NCBI GenBank assembly: GCA_030686995.1
Contig: CM060708.1
Coordinates: forward strand, 103,112,523-103,176,522
Origin: Artemisia argyi
Lineage: Eukaryota; Streptophyta; Magnoliopsida; Asterales; Asteraceae
DNA length: 64,000 bases
Direction of reading: 5' to 3'
In this document: positions 58,201 through 64,000 of the stretch, one piece after another
Layout: each line of letters opens with the position of its first letter
How positions within the stretch are numbered: the stretch's first letter is position 1
Translations under genes and position numbers: made by a program
The notes under the pieces: generated by a model
Databases searched by the model: none
Told to the model about the DNA's origin: nothing
The model's input: the letters and a program-made list of their open reading frames with translations, nothing else

Positions 58201-59411
58201 GGTGCTCTTACTCTCAGTTCATAGTCTGGTTCTTCTTCTTCAAATTCTGTGTCGAACTCTGATTCACTGTCAGAAGGTGGAGGTGTAGGTTCATCATGAA
58301 GAGTGTACTCAGGAGTTACCTTCTGCTTTGGCTTGGTTGCAGGTTTGGGTTTGGATATTGGTTTAGGTTTGGTGGAAGTCTTGGGTTTTGTCTTAGGAGC
58401 AGCCTTACACTTGGTATGAGGTGAGCCAGTGGTGCTTGTAGTACTCCCAGACTTCACACCTCCTTTGCTACGAGTCTGAATAGTAGCTTCTTCCTGTACC
58501 CCTTTGTAAGCATTATCATAGTATTTGTAGTTCAGACTTTTCTTGATCTTGTCATCAAGAAGGTATTCTGGAAGCCTCATTCCTTTGATCTTGGTAGAGG
58601 AAGTGGTCGTTTTGATGAATGAGGTGGTGAAGTCGTCCTCGAAGAGGTGCTTCGGCTCATTAGGATCTGCCATCCTTTTGATAAATTCTGGAGTGTCTTT
58701 GCAGAAATGTTCTATGAGAAGCTTGGTGAATCTTGTGAACGGGATCATAGTCTTAACACGTTCGGTTTGAATGCTATAGACTATATCATTCATGATTGGA
58801 ACTGCAAAGTCAATAGGTGTCAAAGTCACCATTCCCCAAAATGTTTGCAAATGTTCAAGCCTAGGATGTTCATGACCACTTTTTCTTCCTGATATCGATC
58901 TTACAACCAACAGACAAAAAGTTCTCCAAGGCTGAGGGATGTTCTTGGCATTGAATCGGGAATGTTTGACTAGAGGTACATCGTCATCAACATCATATCC
59001 TAACTCAACAAAGAAGTCAAGAAGGTCCAGTTCAGGTAGTATTGAAGCAAATTCGTTGTCAGTTTGAGGCAGGAGAAGGACTGTACGAAGAACGTCGTGA
59101 TCTATAGTGTAGACTTGGCGATCCAATGTAACAGTGAAAGACTCATCATCCAAATTTGCCTTAGCCGTAAGCCAGAACTGATGAAGGTAGACCAGAGGAA
59201 CTGAAGTAGAACAGATGAGCAGATGTTTGCATGGATGTGCAAGTAGAATATCTTTGACAATCCTGCACGAGTTATCAGTAATTCTTAACTTGTCGAAATC
59301 AACTCGTGGATTGTTGTTGCCAATCGTAACATTGTAGTCAGCGGGAGTGATATCATCCATGGTGAGTAATGGAAGAGCTTGTTCAGGGACGTTCTCGTTG
59401 TGTTCAGCCAT
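55269..59411 (-). CDS. Large uncharacterised retroelement protein, 1380 residues, intact
   Basis: Function unknown. The frame is open for 1399 codons from 59468. I place the start at the ATG at 59411 (MAEHNENV), because the preceding TTTTCAG at 59424-59418 looks like a splice acceptor and the first 19 codons would then be intronic. An N-terminal globular region (about residues 25-300; HLLICSTSVPLVYLHQFW, QPWRTFCLLVVRSISGRKSG) resembles proteins seen repeatedly in daisy-family retroelements. Next come a Lys/Pro repeat (about 340-385) and acidic Asp/Glu runs. A coiled-coil candidate lies near 660-690 (DLQEQVNKLTNMVTGLAKQV), and a basic, nuclear-signal-like KSKKSKKKRRH near 915. A conserved C-terminal domain (about 950-1380) contains LNLNDIEDMYLEKVQGRM and LIVQERVEDLQLGVKIYQ. 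No catalytic motif, signal peptide or membrane segment is evident. Its integrity contrasts with the ruined genes of the other elements. A gag-like or env-position protein is possible; neither is shown. Confidence 0.72.
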   Translation of the reverse strand: MAEHNENVPEQALPLLTMDDITPADYNVTIGNNNPRVDFDKLRITDNSCRIVKDILLAHPCKHLLICSTSVPLVYLHQFWLTAKANLDDESFTVTLDRQVYTIDHDVLRTVLLLPQTDNEFASILPELDLLDFFVELGYDVDDDVPLVKHSRFNAKNIPQPWRTFCLLVVRSISGRKSGHEHPRLEHLQTFWGMVTLTPIDFAVPIMNDIVYSIQTERVKTMIPFTRFTKLLIEHFCKDTPEFIKRMADPNEPKHLFEDDFTTSFIKTTTSSTKIKGMRLPEYLLDDKIKKSLNYKYYDNAYKGVQEEATIQTRSKGGVKSGSTTSTTGSPHTKCKAAPKTKPKTSTKPKPISKPKPATKPKQKVTPEYTLHDEPTPPPSDSESEFDTEFEEEEPDYELRVRAPDEGFPATEIAIQQSLETYEAETRKRKGITINEPNDDDEDEPIVEPLVNKRKLKSIVVDTRADEKRLRKEQRKATLESRLMSQPSTPPPINQSEHEGATSSMIPPVVSTTLESAPQPDDIVKDTDKTRDVNMTETANVEENVGGQENIATDQEHEYLITPEFLAREVEEAEERRRKENEEKNAFDTNIFLKSSSQHTSSAKPPTPQDSPPKDPTPPASSSNSHKKSSSESSPEHSSPTPSETASKQHSINEPKQPVDLQEQVNKLTNMVTGLAKQVEDFQESKQLIDKFLNSDYTGFIKTVTQDFLTENLVEIVSPEVANLLEPIKDNLDHRIRSVTRKMLSTTPFTLHTAKASTIAPTVPELSFNEMLAKLFDNVASKITQTAEEKALYEAMAAYISKESCKDAAGTLKRSRKDDDPDPNSKGKKPKSGTGPSSSLQPQKDSTPPGNQQHPSATGQGQTEEEETFMEPTDDYQGQPDTDYRATPIPDSHAGPSSPSKAKDKDATSKSKKSKKKRRHSWLDNDETTQNDWLTEMVQAQPPLEEEEPLPGNTLQFTQVIMKDLQINKLTKMELKRINRDAQEFLKSRSGNKVEYEYHMQNIASAMSADFDWLNPEVNIDLSSKNHEKPYFTDWTKPLPLKGFPDKPKIPYSFFFNKDLRNIQLTQETSKKKYASSLTISVPAARYEIPAIEETTRIFSNSIVAYDRDALHGIQHWPERRRLGYTSRLGEKSLENVKQKSKIIAILEIQESQRFNYIFMREIFVKRQDEKKYKFSEADFPDLNLNDIEDMYLEKVQGRMRGFDREVQYNFMASLLYIRRLIVQERVEDLQLGVKIYQQKINLTKPQFTFDGIYQTSQFTLNQEPFGFTYINSKKLQSFMRFDEVHKFCDVTLKSVRDGLVKRLNDDRRKIAKGKQPRWKSSSRRQVRNFVLKIEGRLFRREQIRRLESYIGARPSFPVRNFERPEPKFTDFDAPLPDEV

Positions 59412-60346
59412 ATTATTCTGAAAAGCATTATCATAAACAAAACATTGAGATTTGTTACGAGTTAGCACGGTTGCAATGTTTGATTATGGATAAGCATTTA
59501 GAATCATGTAAGCACGTGTGGTTCAATTATTGCATGTATGTAGATATGTGTCGTATAATTAGAAAGTCATAATCACAATAACAGGTTATCGAAATTACAC
59601 CACATTATACAGGATTAGAATCCATTATCACATTATCACATATAATCATGCTTTCGAAATTACATAACCACAGAGTTCTCGAAATGATACAAGTGAATTA
59701 CAAGATACTACATTGTAAGTGATTTCGAAAATATGCACTTCTAAAAAATTTCGCAAACCCATAATAAGGATGTTTGCGAAAAAAACTCCATAATTGGTGT
59801 TCTCGAGAAAGAACAGAATATATGAGAGATTTATCGCAAACACTTCATTATGAGATTTTCGAAAAATTTTCAAATTAAGTGTTTTCGAAAAAGGCCAGAA
59901 TGTGGTGAAAGTTTCGCAAACATCCAAGTCTAGGTTTCTCGAAAAATGTCAAAGAGTATTTGCGAAATAAGGATTTCGAAAAATACATTTCTTTGAAAAA
60001 ATTTCGAGAAGACAAAAACTTGAGTGATCTCGAAAATTTTACCAAGACTGGTGATTTCGAAAAATCTGTTTTTCGAAAATTCTTATACAAGAATTTTGAG
60101 ACTATGCCAACGTACGTTTCTCTGTGATAAAATTATTCCAAGCGTTGAAACCTGTTGCAAGCGATGATTTATCATTGATTAGAAACAAACTTCTCAATCA
60201 AATATAGTGATCTCGAAAAAATTTCAAGAACAAGTTCTCGATAACATGCAAAATCATGATTCAATTGAGAAAGATAGGTTTATGCATATCTCAAACGTAT
60301 GATGGAAGCACATAATCACAACAAGTCAGCATTCATAAACACAAAA
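57977..60346 (-). repeat. 2.37-kb tandem duplication in element E, downstream copy
   Basis: Contains the first ~480 codons of the large ORF plus its leader. It matches 60358-62725 with few differences (about 1% by eye, plus two 1-bp indels in the leader). An 11-bp segment, TGTATGAGAAA (60347-60357), joins the copies. Confidence 0.92.
59418..60346 (-). other. Leader/intron-like region with TTTCGAAAA motif array, copy 1
   Basis: Non-coding sequence upstream of the large ORF with about 19 copies of TTTCGAAA, CTCGAAAA or TTGCGAAA-type octamers between 59648 and 60240. Many contain the palindrome TTCGAA. The region ends at an acceptor-like TTTTCAG. Confidence 0.7.
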
Positions 60347-61792
60347 TGTATGAGAAAGAGTTGCTTTCCTTTGTTCCTTTCGAAGTCGCTTTTCTTCAGC
60401 TCGAGTGTCGACAACTATACTTTTCAGTTTGCGTTTATCGACCAAAGGTTCAACGATTGGTTCGTCTTCATCATCATCATTAGGCTCATTAATAGTGATC
60501 CCTTTTCTTTTCCTTGTCTCTGCTTCATAAGTTTCTAGACTTTGTTGTATGGCGATCTCTGTTGCAGGGAATCCTTCATCAGGTGCTCTTACTCTCAGTT
60601 CATAGTCTGGTTCTTCTTCTTCAGATTCCGTGTCGAACTCTGATTCGCTGTCAGAAGGTGGAGGTGTAGGTTCATCATGAAGAGTGTACTCAGGAGTTAC
60701 CTTCTGCTTTGGCTTGGTTGCAGGTTTGGGTTTGGATATTGGTTTAGGTTTGGTGGAAGTCTTGGGTTTTGTCTTAGGAGCAACCTTAGACTTGGTATGA
60801 GGTGAGCCAGTGGTGCTTGTAGTACTCCCAGACTTCACACCTCCTTTGCTACGAGTCTGAATAGTAGCTTCTTCCTGTACCCCTTTGTAAGCATTATCAT
60901 AGTATTTGTAGTTCAGACTTTTCTTGATCTTGTCATCAAGAAGGTATTCTGGAAGCTTCAATCCTTTGATCTTGGTAGAGGAAGTGGTCGTTTTGATGAA
61001 TGAGGTGGTGAAGTCGTCCTCGAAGAGGTGCTTCGGCTCATTAGGATCTGCCATCCTTTTGATAAATTCTGGAGTGTCTTTGCAGAAATGTTCTATGAGA
61101 AGCTTGGTGAATCTTGTGAACGGGATCATAGTCTTAACACGTTCGGTTTGAATGCTATAGACTATATCATTCATGATTGGAACTGCAAAGTCAATAGGTG
61201 TCAAAGTCACCATTCCCCAAAATGTTTGCAAATGTTCAAGCCTAGGATGTTCATGACCACTTTTTCTTCCTGATATCGATCTTACAACCAACAGACAAAA
61301 AGTTCTCCAAGGCTGAGGGATATTCTTGGCATTGAATCGGGAATGTTTGACTAGAGGTACATCGTCATCAACATCATATCCTAACTCAACAAAGAAGTCA
61401 AGAAGGTCCAGTTCAGGTAGTATTGGAGCAAATTCGTTGTCAGTTTGAGGCAGGAGAAGGACTGTACGAAGAACGTCGTGATCTATAGTGAAGACTTGGC
61501 GATCCAATGTAACAGTGAAAGACTCATCATCCAAATTTGCCTTAGCCGTAAGCCAGAACTGATGAAGGTAGACCAGAGGAACTGAAGTAGAACAGATAAG
61601 CAGATGTTTGCATGGATGTGCAAGTAGAATATCTTTGACAATCCTGCACGAGTTCTCAGTAATTCTTAACTTGTCGAAATCAACTCGTGGATTGTTGTTG
61701 CCAATCGTAACATTGTAGTCAGCGGGACTGATATCATCCATGGTGAGTAATGGAAGAGCTTGTTCATGGACGTTCTCGTTGTGTTCAGCCAT
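60326..61792 (-). pseudogene. Truncated tandem copy of the large ORF
   Basis: Repeats the N-terminal globular region, Lys/Pro repeat and acidic run of the 55269-59411 protein (start ATG 61792; the frame is open from 61849). It runs off the duplication joint into ten unrelated residues (LSHTFCVYEC) and a stop. It lacks the coiled coil and the C-terminal domain. Substitutions relative to the full copy include Ser to Pro in ILPELDLL (ASILPEL versus APILPEL). Because it has its own acceptor-like CAG upstream, it may capture the splice from the upstream leader. Confidence 0.85.
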
Positions 61793-62725
61793 ATTATTCT
61801 GAAAATCATTATCATAAACAAAACATCGAGATTTGTTACGAGTTAGCACGGTTGCAATGTTTGATTATGGATAAGCATTTAGAATCATGTAAGCACGTGT
61901 GGTTCAATTATTGCATGTATGTAGATATGTGTCGTATAATTAGAAAGTCATAATCACAATAACAGGTTATCGAAATTACACCACATTATACAGGATTGGA
62001 ATCCATTATCACATTATCACATATAATCATGTTTTCGAAATTACATAGCCACAGAGTTCTCGAAATGATACAAGTGAATTACAAGATACTACATTGTAAG
62101 TGATTTCGAAAATATGCACTTCTAAAAAATTTCGCAAACCCATAATAAGGATGTTTGCGAAAAAACTCCATAATTGGTGTTCTCGAGAAAGAACAGAATA
62201 TATGAGAGATTTATCGCAAACACTTCATTATGAGATTTCGAAATTTTTTCAAATTAAGTGTTTTCGAAAAAGGCCAGAGTGTGGTGAAAGTTTCGCAAAC
62301 ATCCAAGTCTAGGTTTCTTGAAAAATGTCAAAGAGTATTTGCGAAATAAGGATTTCGAAAAATACATTTCTTTGAAAAAATTTCGAGAAGACAAAAACTT
62401 GAGTGATCTCGAAAATTTTACCAAGACTGGTGATTTCGAAAAATCTGTTTTTCGAAAATTCTTATACAAGAATTTCGAGACTATGCCAACGTACGTTTCT
62501 CTGTGATAAAATTATTCCAAGCGTTAAAACCTGTTGCAAGCGATGATTTATCATTGATTAGAAACAAACTTCTCAATCAAATATAGTGATCTCGAAAAAT
62601 TTTCAAGAACAAGTTCTCGATAACATGCAAAATCATGATTCAATTGAGAAAGATAGGTTTATGCATATCTCAAACGTATGATGGAAGCACATAATCACAA
62701 CAAGTCAGCATTCATAAACACAAAA
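60358..62725 (-). repeat. 2.37-kb tandem duplication in element E, upstream copy
   Basis: Second unit of the duplication, upstream in element sense. It ends at CACAAAA (62725), after which sequence unique to the element's 5' region begins. Confidence 0.92.
61799..62725 (-). other. Leader/intron-like region with TTTCGAAAA motif array, copy 2
   Basis: Duplicate of 59418-60346 with the same motif array at nearly the same positions, showing only a few substitutions and 1-bp losses. Confidence 0.7.
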
Positions 62726-63365
62726 CGAGAGAATACCCATTTTAAGAACGAACCCTATATTTCGAAAATTATGCATACATGGAATTTGTACGAATTAACA
62801 AGCATAAACATGATACATATACCCATAAGACGATATCCCACCAAGAACAATAACAAAAACATCAACCAATCAAGAAGACCCAATTCGTACCAAAACCCTA
62901 GGTTTCGAAAATCATACAAATATGTGTTTTAGAGAGATTAAGCTTAATAGGATTGTTAGAAACATGTAAAAGCACAAAACCCCTATCAAAGATTAATCTA
63001 CCAAACATGAATTGATAGTTTTCGACATGTCATAAACCCTAACTCTTCAAGACTAAAATGCGTGAAATCTAACCGTTAGATTTGTGATTAAACAAAAACC
63101 ATAGTTAGAAATCATCTAATGATCATGTAGAAACTTACGTTTTAATGATTGGTAGTACGGATTGTTAGTTTGAATATGAGCCGTAGATGTGCAAGAGAGG
63201 GTTTAAGAAATGGTTTTTGAGGTTTATGGAAAAAACGGGGGGGGGGGGGGGGGGGCTGTTTGTTTTTGTTATGTTATTTTGGAACTTTTGAAAAATTGAC
63301 ACTTAAGGTCCCTTAACTACAATAATTACTAGATGTGTCCTAAACTTAGAAATAAGTAAAGACCT
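62726..63365 (-). promoter_or_regulatory. 5' region of the element E transcript with candidate exon and splice donor
   Basis: On the - strand a pyrimidine-rich, ATG-free stretch (about 63215-63139) ends in TTAAAAC followed by GTAAGTTTCT (first intron base opposite 63138), a strong donor. Joined to the acceptor at 59418 or 61799 it would give a spliced 5' UTR. A run of 19 G (63237-63255, C on the transcript strand) lies just upstream. No TATA or LTR could be fixed. Confidence 0.4.
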
Positions 63366-64000
63366 TGTTGGGATCATACTTTTGTATTTTAGTCAAGTCT
63401 CGGTCATTACATTTTGTAATAGGTTGCTTAGTTATTTATTCTACATTGTTTAAGTTACAAGGCTTAAGATTGTAAAGTCCATGGGCCTTAAAGCCCACGT
63501 CCAAAAGTGAATAGTACGACTCAAAAGCTGTGAACAGTACTTTTTGTCCTTTCTACGAGTAACTAAGGTCAAAACCCTTTTCTTACGAGTAACTAAGGTC
63601 AAAACCCTGTTCTTACGAGTAACTTTAGTTTTCTACGCCTAAAACCTACGTGTAAGTCTATTTCTACGCGTAAGTTGTGATTCCTACGCTCAAGATTCTA
63701 CGAGTAAGTTGTGAGTCCTACGCAGAAGACAGATCCTACGCAGAAGTTGCCTCTACGCATAAACTTTACGCATAAGTCAATCTTACGCGTAAGGTTCAGA
63801 ATCTACGCATAACTTTCATCAAAGGCCTTCTCCTTGTGTTACGGTGACTCAGTACTTCCCTAGCTTGGATAAGTTAATGGAATACTTCGACTTCGGATAT
63901 CTTTCAAGCTTGGATAAGTTTGGAAGATTTGTTTGGTTGTTTAAACCTTACGCATAAGTCTAAACTTACGCATAAGCCTAAGCTTACGCGTAAAGAGAAA
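63366..64000 (+). mobile_element. Element F: start of an LTR on the + strand with palindrome-rich module, truncated by the window
   Basis: Begins TGTTGGGATCATAC; the first 140 bp resemble the LTR of element E (shared CAAGTCTCGGTCATT, TTGTAATA, CCATGGGC and AAGCCCAC blocks). From 63555 to 63995 there are about sixteen units of TACG(C/A)NTAAG, several forming the perfect palindrome CTTACGCGTAAG. The rest of the element lies beyond the window. Confidence 0.65.

Larger units (their letters stand above)
52623..63365 (-). mobile_element. Element E: Copia/SIRE-related non-autonomous element with a large unknown ORF; 5' LTR not seen
   Basis: The 3' end is well defined: a 344-bp LTR (52623-52966), a PPT next to it and a 2.3-kb 3' domain like that of element C. 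Upstream in element sense come the 1380-residue frame (55269-59411), its intron-like leader, a partial tandem copy of both, and a second leader. No gag, protease, integrase or RT lies in the window. The 5' end cannot be fixed, because an oppositely oriented LTR begins at 63366. Either element F inserted into E, and E continues beyond 64000, or E was rearranged. The large frame could also occupy the env-like position of a bigger SIRE element whose pol lies outside the window. Confidence 0.65.

Noticed and set aside
57954..58892. + strand frames opposite the large ORF, repeated at 60299-61273
   Set aside because: Antisense shadows duplicated along with the tandem repeat.
55269..59411. Naming the large ORF as an enzyme
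   Set aside because: No catalytic motif visible; an enzyme name would be a guess, so it is left as unknown.
63237..63255. G-run as a possible regulatory G-quadruplex
   Set aside because: Single homopolymer that may vary in length or be a sequencing artefact; no other evidence.

Overview
This is nuclear DNA from a flowering plant, most likely a daisy-family (Asteraceae) eudicot. It is AT-rich, has a cellulose synthase-like gene split by GT-AG introns, and is otherwise filled with nested, mostly broken transposable elements. The family assignment is an inference: the SIRE-type Copia gag-pol and the long open frame at 55269-59411 look like element families I associate with daisy-family genomes. 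No bacterial genes, operons, CRISPR, rRNA or tRNA genes were seen.

Layout. (1) 1-4711: a MITE, a microsatellite and the last seven exons of a CSLA glucomannan mannosyltransferase gene on the + strand; the 5' exons are not in the window. (2) 4712-7387: intergenic, with one MITE. (3) 7388-10563, continuing at 23514: a degraded Mutator-like transposase on the - strand with a 1.05-kb internal tandem duplication. It is split by (4) 10564-23508, a SIRE-type Ty1/Copia retrotransposon ('element C', - strand) with 359-bp LTRs, AACAT target duplication, PBS, PPT and a broken gag-pol. (5) 24601-25710: a LINE ORF1 remnant ending in (AAT)n. (6) 27669-47228: a large old LTR element without gag-pol ('element L', - strand, ATTTT target duplication). 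Inside it sit a 3.45-kb solo LTR (28731-32184, GTCAG) and a complete-length but decayed chromodomain Ty3/Gypsy element ('element D', 33792-45397, + strand, 3.0-kb LTRs, GTAAG). (7) 47602-47822: a fragment of the chloroplast atpE gene. (8) 48038-52622: a fold-back MITE in TA repeats and a FAR1/Mutator-like gene remnant embedded in a field of TGATGCAGTA motifs. (9) 52623-63365: 'element E' (- strand), carrying an intact 1380-residue open frame of unknown function, an internal 2.37-kb tandem duplication, and a 3' domain shared with element C. (10) 63366-64000: the start of a related LTR on the + strand ('element F') packed with CTTACGCGTAAG-like palindromes.

Main observations. Elements C and E share little coding sequence but keep a conserved block about 1 kb inside the 3' LTR (12117-12440 and 53838-54160). 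It can fold into at least five consecutive hairpins, and where the two copies differ in stems the changes are compensatory or become G-U pairs when read as the element transcript. Element L has a similarly placed hairpin cluster. This suggests a structured RNA module shared by an autonomous-type Copia lineage and non-autonomous partners. Element D was inserted very recently (one substitution seen between 3-kb LTRs) although its genes are ruined, which implies mobilisation in trans.
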